DNA of 64,000 nucleotides, taken from the NCBI GenBank assembly GCA_033398695.1, contig CM065804.1, positions 7,425,001-7,489,000 on the forward strand. Direction: 5' to 3'. The stretch is from Orobanche coerulescens (taxonomy: Eukaryota > Streptophyta > Magnoliopsida > Lamiales > Orobanchaceae). Shown here one piece after another: positions 1 to 10,771 of the stretch. Made by a program: the position numbers and the translations under genes. Every line of letters starts with the position of its first letter. The first letter of the stretch is position 1. The notes below the pieces were generated by a model that saw only the letters and a program-made list of their open reading frames with translations, did not search any database and was not told the origin of the DNA.

Positions 1-1
1 A

Positions 2-1351
2 CAGAATCATTCCGATTCTATTCGGAATTTGGAGGTTCAAATGGGGCAGATTGCAATTCTATTGTCATCTAGATCCCAAGGTGTATTACCAAGTGCTACC
101 GAAACGAATCCAAAGGAATATGTGCAAGCTATTGAGTTACGAAGTGGAAAGGAGCTACACGAGCAGTCCAAGAGTAGCAAAGGAAAGAGCAACCTCGTTG
201 AGAAAGTGAATGACGAAGAGCCCAAGTCAAAAGCAGTCTCAGCCACACATCTTACTTATGTACCACCAGTCCCGTTTTTACAGCGTCTGCAAAAGCAAAA
301 GTTAGACAAGCAGTTTTCTAAGTTTCTTGATGTCTTTAAGAAATTACACATTAATATCCCATTTGCCGACGCTTTGGAACAAATGCCGAGCTATGTGAAA
401 TTTATGAAGGAGCTTTTATCTAATCAAAGGAAGCTCGAAGAATATGAAACAGTGGCACTGACTGAAGAATGCAGCGCTATTCTGCAGAAAAAGCTACCAC
501 CTAAATTGAAGGATCCAGGAAGCTTCACTATACCGTGTACTATTAGAAACTCGTCGTTTGATAGAGCTTTGTGTGACCTTGGAGCCAGTGTTAATCTCAT
601 GACTCTCTCTATTTTCAATAAACTAGGTATTGGGGAAGCCAAACCTACTACGGTCTCTTTACAACTAGCTGATCGATCCGTCAAGTACCCTAGAGGGGTG
701 ATAGAAGATGTTCTAGTCAAAGTTGATAAATTAATTTTCCCCGCTGATTTTATTGTGCTTGATATGGAAGAAGATCATGAGATTTCGATTATTTTTGGTA
801 GACCGTTTTTGGCTACTGGTAGGACCCTTATTGATGTTCAGGAGGGTGAATTGATGCTTCGGGTTCAAGATGAACAAGTTACATTCAAAGTGTTTCGATC
901 TCTCTCGTATCCAAGCAAGGTCGAGAAGTGTTCTCAAATTGAAAGCTTAGATATTTTTGTGAAAGACACACACCAGGAGAGTTGTCAGTCGAAATTTTCA
1001 GAATCTATTTTAGTTGCTCCGACATACAAGAAAAATGTAGAACGAGTCGCGTATCTTAGGCATTTGGACATGTCGTCTTCATCATCCGTTCACCCACCAT
1101 TAAAAAATTCTCATGCCGTCATAAGTTTGTCCGTGGAAAAGAAAACTAAGCCGGAAGTGAAATGGATGCCAAGTCAGTTGCAATATGTGTGTTTTGGGAA
1201 GTTACTATTGTTCAAGTCTTTTCACAAAGAACGTTGGATGTCCAAACCAAAAATCGAACGGTTTAAAACTAATGGTCAAAAATTTAAAACTCATATTAAC
1301 GGTTCGATGGACTGGGTGGAGTCTAATTGGTGTTTGCGAAAAGCAAATTAA
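2..1351 (+). CDS. Athila-type gag C-terminus plus aspartic protease, fused to the last residues of pol
   Basis: The frame is open from the left edge (reads QNHSDSIRNLEVQMGQ), so this is the end of a longer gag-pro-pol polyprotein. After a basic spacer (AIELRSGKEL) comes the retropepsin, with DLGAS replacing the usual D-S/T-G-A/S active-site motif, then an ILV-rich second half containing IIFGRPFLATGRTLIDV. Near the end, KWMPSQLQYVCFGK corresponds to the linker that normally leads into RT. The frame instead continues for about 50 residues of what looks like the pol C-terminus (KTNGQKFKTHI) and stops at TAA 1349-1351. RT, RNase H and integrase (normally 2.5-3 kb) are therefore gone without breaking the frame. 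The protease would process gag; no replication enzymes are encoded. Confidence 0.8.
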   Translation, partial: QNHSDSIRNLEVQMGQIAILLSSRSQGVLPSATETNPKEYVQAIELRSGKELHEQSKSSKGKSNLVEKVNDEEPKSKAVSATHLTYVPPVPFLQRLQKQKLDKQFSKFLDVFKKLHINIPFADALEQMPSYVKFMKELLSNQRKLEEYETVALTEECSAILQKKLPPKLKDPGSFTIPCTIRNSSFDRALCDLGASVNLMTLSIFNKLGIGEAKPTTVSLQLADRSVKYPRGVIEDVLVKVDKLIFPADFIVLDMEEDHEISIIFGRPFLATGRTLIDVQEGELMLRVQDEQVTFKVFRSLSYPSKVEKCSQIESLDIFVKDTHQESCQSKFSESILVAPTYKKNVERVAYLRHLDMSSSSSVHPPLKNSHAVISLSVEKKTKPEVKWMPSQLQYVCFGKLLLFKSFHKERWMSKPKIERFKTNGQKFKTHINGSMDWVESNWCLRKAN

Positions 1352-1391
1352 TTTTCAATAGGTCCAGCTGAAGACTATAAACTTAGCGCTT

Positions 1392-1409
1392 CTCGGGAGG
1401 CAACCCGAG
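1392..1409 (+). other. Stem-loop after the Athila pol stop
   Basis: CTCGGG, loop AGGCAA, CCCGAG: a perfect 6-bp stem about 40 nt after the stop codon. A 'GGGAGGCAACCC' hairpin at this place recurs in Athila/Tat-type elements (from general knowledge). Function unknown. Confidence 0.6.
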
Positions 1410-1562
1410 TATTAGTTGTAGATTTTAGTTTTTCGTTGTTTTCCTTCATTTTAGGAGTCTATTTTTTTCGACATTTTTGCTTTGCTATACTTCTCTCTCA
1501 TGTTATATGTGTTTTCACTTGAAAAACCTGTGCAGGAACTTCTCTAGGGCAAATTTTAACTT

Positions 1563-1880
1563 AGGGCCGCGTCGCACTAAGAACGGGCCGCAGCACACAT
1601 AATTCTCAAAATTCGGCTAAACTTGCTGTACTAGGGGCCGCGGGCCGCGTATTCTGAGCCGCGGCACTCAGGTTTTCGAGCCGTGGCACGCCAAAGCCCC
1701 AGAAATGCGCCAAGTTACCTGTACTAAGTGCCGTGGCACGCTCACACTGAGCTGCGGCACACTTACCCTGGAAGTCGCGGCACCCGTACAACAAGTCGCA
1801 GCACGCTGCGAAACGCCCAAACATCAAAAACTTGTTGTACTCTGGGCCGCGGCTCACTTGCTACATGCCGCGGCCCCTGG
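1563..1880 (+). repeat. Cluster of degenerate GCCGCGGCAC palindromes
   Basis: About a dozen copies of a CCGCGG-centred motif (GCCGCGGCAC and decayed forms such as GCCGTGGCAC, GCTGCGGCAC, GTCGCGGCAC) at irregular 15-40 bp spacing. It is the same motif found in the LTR promoters of elements B and D, but here it lies between pol and the third ORF, in non-coding sequence. The short frames across it are by-products of the GC-rich composition. Confidence 0.75.
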
Positions 1881-2023
1881 TGAAGAATTTAAACGGGCAG
1901 CGCATGAAATAGAGGTATTCGGCCGAACAAAGGTACCATTCCCTAAACCCTTCTTCCTCCTCCGTGGCGCAGGTCACCTTGTTCCAATCGATTCTCCCTC
2001 TTACTTTCTTTGTTCCATACCAG

Positions 2024-2514
2024 GTAATTCACATGCCTTAACTTGAATTGTTAATAATTGCAAGGATTTATAAGTGGGTTGAATTTTATTGCGTTTTTGT
2101 TTTATGAACTTGTCTTGAGCTCTAAATTGAGATTTTGATCGTAGTAAATTGTGAATATCGATTTATGCTGAGTTGTTTCGTGTGTTGATATGAGTTAAAT
2201 TGAATGTATTTGTTGGTGGTGATTGAATTTACAAATAATTTTTTCCTCTTGATTTGAAATCATGCATATCAGGTGTTCGATATAATGCCCCAGTGGAACT
2301 CTTGAATACAAAATCATAAATCTTTGGAAGCGAACATGATTTTCTGAATAGTGTATTTTCCCCTGACTTATTGCTTAATTTTGAGTAAATTTTCGCATCA
2401 TGTACCTCATATGAAAGTGAGAGTTTCTTTTCCGCTACATTCGTTTCTCACACTTTATAAGTTGTGGTTGGTGTCTTGTTATTCAGTCGTCTGATATCCT
2501 GTGTTTATTTTTAG
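2024..2514 (+). other. Candidate intron upstream of the env-like ORF
   Basis: Donor CAG|GTAATT at 2023/2024 and a pyrimidine-rich acceptor TTTATTTTTAG ending at 2514. The next ATG is ten bases downstream. Athila third ORFs are generally thought to be expressed from spliced RNA, so the placement fits. Inferred from consensus sites only. Confidence 0.45.
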
Positions 2515-2523
2515 GAACATATA

Positions 2524-2652
2524 ATGGCACGTAAGATAAAGTTGAGCTCCACTCGTGCTACGACTCGTTCATTTCCCCCGAGAGGGGAAACCTCGCAAAA
2601 TCGGAGGGCAATCCCAGTAATTCTCCGACCCAGAGATCCACCGAATATTTAA
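2524..2652 (+). pseudogene. Short arginine-rich remnant of the Athila third (env-like) ORF
   Basis: A 42-codon frame starting MARKIKLSSTRATTRSF and ending TAA. Athila and Tat elements often carry an ORF here starting with a short basic N-terminus; the rest appears deleted, as the polypurine tract follows only about 100 bp later. No membrane segment is left, so an envelope role cannot be supported from what remains. Confidence 0.4.
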
Positions 2653-2749
2653 TGATACCAGTGCCTGAGCTTACTTTCATTCAAGGGAGTACTTGACCTG
2701 TCATTTACTTATTCCTACTTGTCGTCCATTGGGGTCATTGTACTTCTCA

Positions 2750-2763
2750 AGTTTGGGGGGGGG
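2750..2763 (+). other. Polypurine tract of the Athila-like element
   Basis: AGTTTGGGGGGGGG: the typical Tat/Athila primer for plus-strand DNA, just before the 3' LTR. The G run is nine bases. Confidence 0.7.
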
Positions 2764-3185
2764 ATTACTTTTTAGTTGTTATTTATTTAGTTGCTTTGCT
2801 TGTCTTATATGGTATGCTGGATTTTGTTTTCATTCGTGAGTATGTCGTGCAGCCTTGTGTAAGACTGAATTTATGATACTGATTTCTATTTGAAGAAACG
2901 GATGAGTATTAGTCGACTTCGCATTATGCGATATTTGTTTCCCTAGAGTATTCATTTCGGTCTGATTTTTTTGTGTCATTGTGGTAGTCTTGGCATATAA
3001 GAAATGAGACATACGTATTTGTAGTGTCTGCATTACACGAATCGTCGTCTATATGTTTGGTGGCACTATTCACTTAGCTAGTCGTCCAGTAACATTAGTC
3101 TTGGTGGCATTCAATTAAGTACCTAAGGTTAGGCATTAAGTCAGACAGTTTTAATTCCCAAAATTTGAGCAACCTTGCATGTTCT

Positions 3186-3399
3186 ATGATGGGAAGTATA
3201 GTAACCGGGGGTATTCACGTGACCCGTTGTTTACTCTCTCGTAAAATGACAACCCTGAATAGACATGTTCATGAGTAGATTAATGGTTTAGAAAAATCGC
3301 ATCTACGATGATAGGAAGCCAAGTAACCGGATGTATTCACGTGACCCGTCGTTTACATTCGCGTAAAACAACAACCTTGAATCGGACGTGCGGGAGTAG
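3186..3399 (+). repeat. Direct repeat, ~93 bp unit, two copies plus a partial third
   Basis: Copy 1 3186-3278, copy 2 3308-3399, about 80% alike and 122 bp apart start to start. Both share AGTAACCGG, GTATTCACGTGACCCGT and CGTAAAA. A decayed third copy starts near 3424. Probably part of the Athila 3' LTR; it contains CACGTG (G-box) cores. Confidence 0.65.
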
Positions 3400-3769
3400 C
3401 TATTCGAGTTTTTTCTCCGCTGTAGAGGGAGACTTAGTAACTAGAAGCATTCATGAGCCCCATGAGTGTCTTTTACATCAAATGTTTCCTCAATACATGA
3501 GAATGGAAATCCACCCTAGGGTTCTTCCGATGAAACATCCCGGGAGTCGAAACCTAGTGGTTAACTCGAATCATTATAATTATTAAATATAAGGGAGTGT
3601 TGTCCGGGGAATATTATGAAATTCTTGTGTTTTTGCCGCGAGGCTGTGGGACTGAGCGAGTTGGCTTGTTATACTCTCTACATTCATATTGGCGGGCGGC
3701 TCAATTCACGTTTGTTAATCTTTGAACCTTGATTTTCTTCATGAGCTATTGATTAGCACTAAAAATGGT

Positions 3770-4580
3770 TACCTTCTGGAATCATTATCCGTACTGTGAC
3801 TCACTAGTACGATATTCATATTATTCTTTGAGATTTTCAGGGTAGTAAAGCTATCGATCTTTCCTTCGGCTTCGGCTTGGCCTTTCCAGATTTAAGAACA
3901 ATCTCATAATTTATTAGCGATCCGATGAGGACGCTAAAATCAATATTATTGAGATCTTTCGATTCCATAATCACCGTTACCATGCCGTCCCATTCCCGAG
4001 GTAGTGATCGTAGGATCTTCTTTACTTTTTTACTACTCGGAAGGGGTTTTTTTTATAACAAGCTAATCCATTTGTAATGACCGAAAATTGGTCGAGCATG
4101 ATTGTAATGGATTCGCCGTCTTTCATTTGGAATAGCTCGTAGTTGTGGAGAAGCATGTTAATTTTCGTCTCCTTGACTTGATTTGTGCCTTCGTGTGTGA
4201 CTTCTAGCATCTTCCATATTTCTTTCGCACTATCACACGATGAGATCCGGTTGTGTTCTTCCGGATTTAGAGCACAATATAATATTTGCGTTGCTTTGCA
4301 ATTATAGTGGTCATTTTTTCAATCAGAATCATCATATTCTTCAAAATATTTAAGCGTACCGTCGGATTTGATTGGAATTTTAGGACCAAGACATATCACT
4401 TAGCTCGATGTCATAAGCTCGGATGAATATTGACATCTTCTTCTTCCATGTCATGAAGTTAGATCCATCAAAGAAAGGAGGTCGATTCAAGGCAAGACCT
4501 TCGACCGGTGCAATTTGAAACGCCATTTGGATCGTCTTCTCCTCGAATAATAAGCCACTTTTAGGAGGTACCGCTCTCAT
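3770..4580 (-). pseudogene. Ty1/copia gag, frameshifted and truncated
   Basis: Starts on the minus strand just inside the primer site. The first frame (4580-4380) contains NRPPFFDGSNFMTWKKKM, the hallmark start of copia gag (DUF4219/UBN2 type). A second frame (4210-4022) contains MLLHNYELFQMKDGESI, and a third (near 4020-3860) reads LRSLPREWDGMVTVI, so three gag segments persist in order but in different frames. The zinc knuckle and everything downstream are absent. It would have encoded the capsid; it is not functional. Confidence 0.8.
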
Positions 4581-4584
4581 ACCA
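4573..4584 (-). other. Primer binding site of copia fragment A1
   Basis: Minus strand TGGTATGAGAGC, one mismatch from the initiator-Met tRNA complement TGGTATCAGAGC, two bases inside the LTR. Confidence 0.7.
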
Positions 4585-5127
4585 ATTGTTGTAGCAGTAT
4601 TCAGTACACGTGTTATTGTGCGGAAGCGTATTTAAAAAGTGCGGAAAATAAATCGACACAAGATTTATAGAGGTTCGGCCAATCGTGCCTACGTCCTCTC
4701 TTCGTATCTTTTTCTATAGGATAAAGATAAACCTTTGTACCTCTCTTCTATCGGTCGAGGAATTACCGTTACAATTCTCGTCTTCTATCGGCCCGAGATT
4801 AATCGTAACTCACTTGTCTTTTTATCGGTCCAAGTTAAACCGTTTTCCTTTTCTATCGGACAGGGAATCAACATGTCTAGCTTTCTATTGGTACTAGACA
4901 AACCTCACTCGGATATAGATTGCGATTCTAATAATGCCGGATCCTTGATCCTAATAACATTGAATCCAATCTTATCATTTTTTTCCTCTCGTGTATGAGT
5001 TATCGTGTATAACACTCAAACTCTTATCAATATAAGCTCAAATACAACAACGATAGAATTTATAACTCTATCAGATCAATGTCTCGATTGCTTGAAGTTG
5101 TTGTAGGATGAATACCATTAGAAGTGG

Positions 5128-5135
5128 TATTTATA
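5128..5135 (-). promoter_or_regulatory. TATA box in copia LTR
   Basis: Minus strand TATAAATA, about 500 nt into the LTR and about 40 nt after the palindrome array. Confidence 0.6.
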
Positions 5136-5176
5136 GGCTCCAAAGCCTCAACTAGCCGTTAGCTCTTTCTGACTCC

Positions 5177-5495
5177 TTTACGTACGTTATCAGCCATTCG
5201 TTACGTACGTTATATGTATTACGTACGCTAACACCATTTTGTTACATACGTCAAGCTCTTCACAGGTTAGTCCACTAGCTTTCGTTTCTTTCATTACGTA
5301 CGTTATAAGAACCTCATTACGTACGTTATGATAAGTCTTCATATCCGTTGCATGCTGACCTATGCCATGACGTCATCTTCTACGGCTCCTTGTTTGAATT
5401 CAGAAACACTTCATTACGTATGTTAATCACCATGTGTTACGTACGTTAACTTCCTCCTATTACGTACGTTAATCTTCTTGTATTGCGTATGTTAT
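5177..5495 (-). repeat. TTACGTACGTTA palindrome array in copia LTR
   Basis: About ten copies of TTACGTACGTTA and one-base variants over 320 bp, separated by AT-rich spacers of 10-60 bp. The core is CGTACG. It is the same core as in the unrelated Tekay-like element E. Confidence 0.85.
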
Positions 5496-5627
5496 GCATA
5501 TTTATTTTCAGCCTTTTGCGTCTTCGACTTCTTCGTTGTTTTGTTTAGCTTCCTTGTTGTTTTCCTTTGTTCAACAACTAATCATCAAAACTCGATTAAT
5601 GAATATTTGGAATAAAATATTCTAACA

Positions 5628-6222
5628 ACGACCGAGAAGGAAAACGAAGAAGAAAATTGGACTGCAAAAGCTTGAAAAATTCGTATGCAAAGGGTAAAAA
5701 ATCGGACCCCTCAAACTGGGTATTTATAGGTGAAGACGAGAGAAAGACATGTGCTGGAGGAACTCTAAATCGATTAGGATTGGTACTTTTGATACTTATC
5801 CTAATCTATTAATATATTAATACGATAATTACCAACTAACTTGATAATTATCCGAATATATTAATTCGATAATTATCAATCTAATTTGATATTTATCCTG
5901 GTCGGAAAAATTTGGATTTTATGATTGGGGCGGTTTAGCAAAAATGAATTTTTGCCAAACAAAATTGCAGTAAAAATATAAATTAGAGACGCCGAGACAT
6001 TTTGCCCAAATCGCCCTCCGAGCCAAGCCGAGCCGAGCCGAGCCGGACGGACAGCGGCGCGCGCGCGCGTGTGTGCACAAGGGGCGCCCAGTCACACATC
6101 CACTCATATCTCACTTGTTATTGTGAACAAGAGTTTGTTCCCATCACCTTATATGCTCACAATTCTTCTTATAATTTTCAAGTGGGATACTCAAAACAGT
6201 TCATTTTCCTTTTTTTCCAACA
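5628..6222 (-). mobile_element. Older Ty1/copia LTR, partial
   Basis: Minus strand starts TGTTGGAAAAAAAGG at 6222, the usual copia LTR opening, and runs to the junction with the younger copia LTR at 5628. It contains a TATAAATA box (5721-5728) about 495 nt from its start, a GAGCC direct-repeat run (about 6018-6045) and a short (CG)n tract (about 6055-6070). No coding part is recognisable. The younger copia element probably inserted into or next to it. Confidence 0.6.
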
Positions 6223-6545
6223 AATTCATCATCCAAAATGGTATGATGTAATATGAAATTGCCTCATATACAAAATGCTAACAATTTTCGACTATCGTCC
6301 ATAAGATACGACGACTTTCGATTCGTATGTTACAACACTTATATGAAACTAGCCTTGACTTTCAGGATCAGTGGAAGAATAGGACAATTATAAAGTAAAT
6401 TAGCTTAATGCTACAAAAATGGATTGTTTATGTATGTAGTATGTTTCTCTATATATTTAACTAGGGGACGTGTAATATATTGATAAGCCACAGATTCCAA
6501 TTGAAATAATACGAATAGATTGAATGAAAAGATAAATCAATTGAA

Positions 6546-6894
6546 TTTAAATCAAAGCAACATAAGCCTCCGTACAAAACTCCTTCACTAGAATAGATTT
6601 GAATGAATAGTTACAATATTTATCCATTAGTTTTATTTACACATAAATAATTGGAATAATTAAATCAGTAGAGGTCCTAAAATTACTTTCAAGAAAAAAC
6701 ACTATTAAATATTTTTAGGTAGGGTTGTGGCCCGACTAGCCTACAAATGGCTACACCTCTGATTCTATCTACAAATGTCATAATTACCCACACAAAGCAT
6801 GTCGGTATTTATGACGTTTGCCGGCACTAACTTACATAGTGATGATAAATTATCCATCTAAAATTCCAGACATATAATTTCTATCTCTAATAGC
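6546..6894 (+). repeat. Helitron-flank direct repeat, copy 1
   Basis: About 350 bp nearly identical to 12500-12882. It starts at TTTAAATCAAAGC, exactly the sequence that follows the Helitron 3' end, and is preceded by A. It therefore looks like an empty A|T target. It contains no ORF. Confidence 0.8.
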
Positions 6895-7628
6895 GATCTC
6901 CAATACCATCTTTGATGAATGGTGAGAAAAATATTTAACAAATCATCGAGCATTAGTGGTGTTAAGTTCTGATTTATATTTTTTGTGTGATCGTACCAAG
7001 TTTTTTCTGACAGATACTTTAGCTATGAGTTGTTTTACAGTGTATATAGATAAAATAGATCAATTTTACATGTGACTCAAGAGTATTATTTCAGCATTAG
7101 TCTTGAAACTACATGCGCACTATTGTACTAATGTATTAAATATTCGTTGATTTGTATGACACATAGTTTCTCACCGTGGAATTTCTTCAGTTACAGAAAC
7201 TTCCAGCATATCGTCAAGAAAAATGAGGAAGTGCACTGTTCAGCAACAAAGTACATCGACTACTCAAGGTTACTTATATTCAAGTATTATAAATTAAATG
7301 TCAAATCCTCTAAGATAATAATATTCATATATGCTTGGAAAATTGCAGGATTCAAGTATATGAGGCAAGACAAGAGTATTTTAGCATCAATGTCTCAACA
7401 ATTTTACAAAGACATTGTTGATCACATATCTGATGGGCGAAGCATTAATATAAATGTAATCAATAACACAAGTAAGCATATATTTGTTTAGTTTTGTGTA
7501 AAAAGTACTTATCAACATGATAAATGTTCAAATTTTGATTGATTTGACTACCATTAAAAATTGTGCTAAAATAATTATTATTTTTGTAATAATAATAATA
7601 ATAAATATTATTATTATTATGCTTTCCA

Positions 7629-8328
7629 GTGTATCTCGACAACGGAGATGCAGATTTCACTTGGGAATTTTGTGAGGCAATAATGTGGTATGATGAACGT
7701 ATTTATAAGAGTAAACAATTGGAGACACCGATATTTTCAATGTGTTGCGCTCAAGGAAAGGTTCAGTTACCTTTGCTAAACAACCCTCCATTAACTCTGA
7801 AAAGACTTACGCTATGTGAAGATCCTAGAAGTACGAAATTCTTGGATAACATCCGTGCATATAATAGTATGTTTAGTTTTACATCTATGGGGGAAAGTGG
7901 ACACATCAATCAATAAGGGTAATGCCACATATGTTTTCAAGTTGAAGGGTACAAACTACCACAGAATTGAAAGTTTAGTACCGATATCAGAAGCTCACCT
8001 AAATTCTCTCAGCTGTATATATACGACACTGAACATGAGGTGGAAAATCGAATCAATGTAATGAGGTATTGAATTTAGATTTCTCTTTTGTATTATTCAG
8101 TATGTCATAACACAAATTATAGAATGTATTTAGTCGTGAATGCCATCTTTTAATATATTTTATAATTTTCAGTAATCGTTCCAAACCAAGTCGAAATTCA
8201 TTGGATGTCAGCATCATTAATGATATAAAAAATATGCTTGATGACAACAATTCATTGGTCAAATCCTTTCGGATGATTAGAGAACGACTTCAATCAGATA
8301 GTGATATCCGTCTTCGGCTGAAACTTAT

Positions 8329-8377
<49 letters not shown>

Positions 8378-10605
8378 ATGGTAGGATATACAATCTGCCC
8401 ACAATAGGTGAGGTAGCAGCTCTCATTGTTGGTGATTTTGATGAATCGTTTAATCAGAGAGATGTAATTGTAGAGACAAGGACAGGTCTTTTGAAATGTA
8501 TTAGCGAGCTGCATCCGTCCTATCTATCTCTTCAATATCCTCTGTTATTTCCTTACGGAGAGGATGGTTATAGAGTTTGAATTCAACATAGTGATGCTTC
8601 GTCAGTTAGATGCACCAAAAGGAACAAACTTACCATTACAGAATTTTTTGCTTTCAGGATCCAAGAACAAAAACATGAAGCAAAAACACTTCTTTTCTCT
8701 AGGAGGCTCTTTCAACAGATCTTGGTTGACGGCTACACAATGGTTGAGTCTAAAAGAATTTCATATATTAAAAATAACCAGTCAACGTTGAGATCAGAAA
8801 AATATACAAAACTCAATGCAGCTGTTTCAAGAGGTGAAACAACACCCTCATCTACTGTCCAGAGAATATTTATGCCAACATCATTTACTGGAGGAGCAAG
8901 GTACATGATGCAAAACTATCAAGATGCTATGGCTATTTGCAAGCGGTTTGGATATCCAGATTTATTTATTACTATTACATGTAATCCAAAATGGCCAGAA
9001 ATAGCGAGATTTCTTGATAGTAGAGGATTGCATCCAGAGGATCGACCAGATATTGTTTGTCGACTATTCAAAATTAAACTGGATCAGATAATTAAGGATA
9101 TGACAGAAAATCATATATTTGGCAGTACTCGAGCAGTTAAATAAATGCATCTTTATTTTTATCTATATTTTTAGTTTGTTGAAAATACGATTGGCATGTA
9201 TGTTTCATGAAAATCTATCATAAAGTACATCTGGTGTAGGTAATATTTTGATAAAAACATTATTGATATTTTTTCAGTAATCTACATTGTGGAGTTTCAA
9301 AAACGTGGTTTGTCCCACATGCATATTCTTCTATTCCTCAAGCGTGATAGGAAGACTCTTACAGCTGATGATGTTGATCAGATTATTTCGGCTGAGATAC
9401 CGGATCAAGTAGCTTATCCTGGGTTGTATGAATTGGTATCTACCCATATGATGCATGGTCCTTGCGGTACTTCTGGGAATGAGAAAGCATGCATGAAGAA
9501 AGGAAAATATACAAAGCGGTTTCCTAAAAGATACTTTGATAGAGCTACAGTTGACGATGATGGGTATCCAATATATAAAAAAAGAGATAATTGACACATC
9601 GTTAATAAGAGTGAAGCGATTTTAGACAATAGATTTGTTGTTCCTCACAGTTCGTTGCTGCTTATGAGGTATCAAGCTCACATTAACGTTGAATGGTGCA
9701 ATCAGTTCCGGTCAATTAAATACCTATTTAAGTACATAAATAAGGGTCATGATCGTGTAACTGGAATAATTAGCCAAGAAAAGAATGATACTGTTGGTGA
9801 GAAACATGTTGATGAAATTGAAAACTACTCAATTGTAGATACATATCTCCATGTGAGGCAGTTTGGCGTATCTTTGCATTTGACATTCACTATAGAGACC
9901 CTGTCGTACAAAGATTGAGTTTCCATCTTCTAGATAAACAGTCGATCGTGTTTAATGATGGAGATACAATTGATTATGTGGTTGAGAACCAAGGGACTAA
10001 ACAATCTATGTTCTTGGCCTGGATGGAGTGCAATAGGCATTATCCCGAAGCTAGAAGCCTGACGTATCTAGAGTTCCCTACAAAATTTGTGTGGAAAAGA
10101 GATGAACATGTTTGTCAAATGAGAAAAAAAGGATTTGCAATTGGTCGGTTAGATTATGTTCCACCTGGAATTGGTGAATTATACTATTTGTCACTTATGC
10201 TTCATCAAACACCAGGTGCAATTTTCCCATGAACATATAAGAACTCTCAATAATGTCGTTTATCCAAGTTTCAAAGATGCATGTTATTCGTTGGGTTTGT
10301 TAGACGATGATAAAGAGTACATCGATGGAATAATAGAGGCAAGTTTCTGGGGTTCACCTCATTTTCTTAGGAAGCTCTTTGCTTCTCTATTACTTTCTGG
10401 AAGTGTCTCAAGACCAGAACATGTTTGGGAAAATACTTGGAAAGTTCTTGCAGATGACATTCTTCCAAGACAACGTTTACTCCTTGGCATCGACGGTAAA
10501 AATAATGTCGACTTTACATACATAATAAATATAGTAGGTGAAACTAATAATCTAATTGATAGTTTTTCTAAAAAAAAAAGTCTAATTGACAGAGAAAACA
10601 ACTAA
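7629..10605 (+). pseudogene. Helitron Rep (HUH endonuclease) region, broken
   Basis: Segments in order: YLDNGDADFTWEFC and WYDERIYKSK with IRAYNSMFSFTSMG (7629-7916); NYHRIESLVPI (about 7950-8060); a likely intron (about 8066-8172); VKSFRMIRERLQ (about 8200-8330); a GA microsatellite; ELHPSYLSLQYPLLFPYG (about 8500-8560); FMPTSFTGGARYMMQNYQDA and ITITCNPKWPEI (8722-9144); a second intron whose donor reads CAG|TT instead of GT; FQKRGLSHMHILLF (9289 onward), where HMH is the metal-binding HUH; and [13 protein letters not shown] (about 9720), which carries the catalytic-Tyr motif. Frames then shift at about 9900 and 10230. The enzyme would nick and join DNA strands in rolling-circle transposition. 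At least four frame breaks and a TGA at about 9592 make it non-functional. Confidence 0.85.
8331..8373 (+). repeat. (GA)n microsatellite inside the Rep reading frame
   Basis: 43 bp of GA directly after the codons for LKLIG. Upstream the frame is Rep; beyond the run the Rep frame (FDGRIYNLPTIGEV) continues in another register, so the expansion itself broke the gene. Confidence 0.9.
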
Positions 10606-10771
10606 TAACTCTTTAATTGGTTAAAAAGAAGATGACCTTATTGTATTATTTTGAATGGTTTGGTAAGTCTGAAGTTGTTCTCATATTAATAAGTATTTAG
10701 TTTTGTTCTAATTTGTTACTGTGTTTATCTATATTTTATCATATGACATGTAATACCATTGTCATGCAGAC

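Larger units (their letters stand above)
1..3764 (+). mobile_element. Athila-like Ty3/gypsy element, 3' part, internally deleted
   Basis: The window opens inside the gag end of an Athila-type element on the plus strand. In order it shows the gag tail and retropepsin (2-1351), a short stem-loop, a GC-rich palindrome cluster, a candidate intron, a remnant of the third ORF (2524-2652), a G-rich polypurine tract (about 2750-2763) and then probably 3' LTR sequence up to a copia fragment near 3765. RT, RNase H and integrase are missing. The 5' LTR lies outside the window. I could not fix the 3' LTR start (no clear TG directly after the tract) or its end. Lineage is called from the gag tail (SIRNLEVQMGQ, then AIELRSGK) and the Athila-style protease. 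Confidence 0.8.
3765..5627 (-). mobile_element. Ty1/copia fragment A1: 5' LTR, primer site and part of gag
   Basis: Read on the minus strand: a TG...CA LTR (5627 down to 4587), a primer site, then a gag gene broken by frameshifts and lost near 3765. Protease, integrase and RT are missing. It abuts an older copia LTR at 5628. The left breakpoint is only approximate. Confidence 0.8.
4587..5627 (-). repeat. 5' LTR of copia fragment A1
   Basis: 1041 bp. Minus strand starts TGTTAGAATATTTTATTCC and ends GCTACAACA. It holds a TATAAATA box (5128-5135) and, directly upstream in its own orientation, an array of TTACGTACGTTA palindromes (5177-5495). The partner LTR is not in the window. Confidence 0.8.

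Noticed and set aside
7147..7491. 114-codon ORF at the left of the Helitron as a captured gene
   Set aside because: Low-complexity, AT-rich, no recognisable domain; it could contain the Helitron N-terminal exon but I cannot support it.
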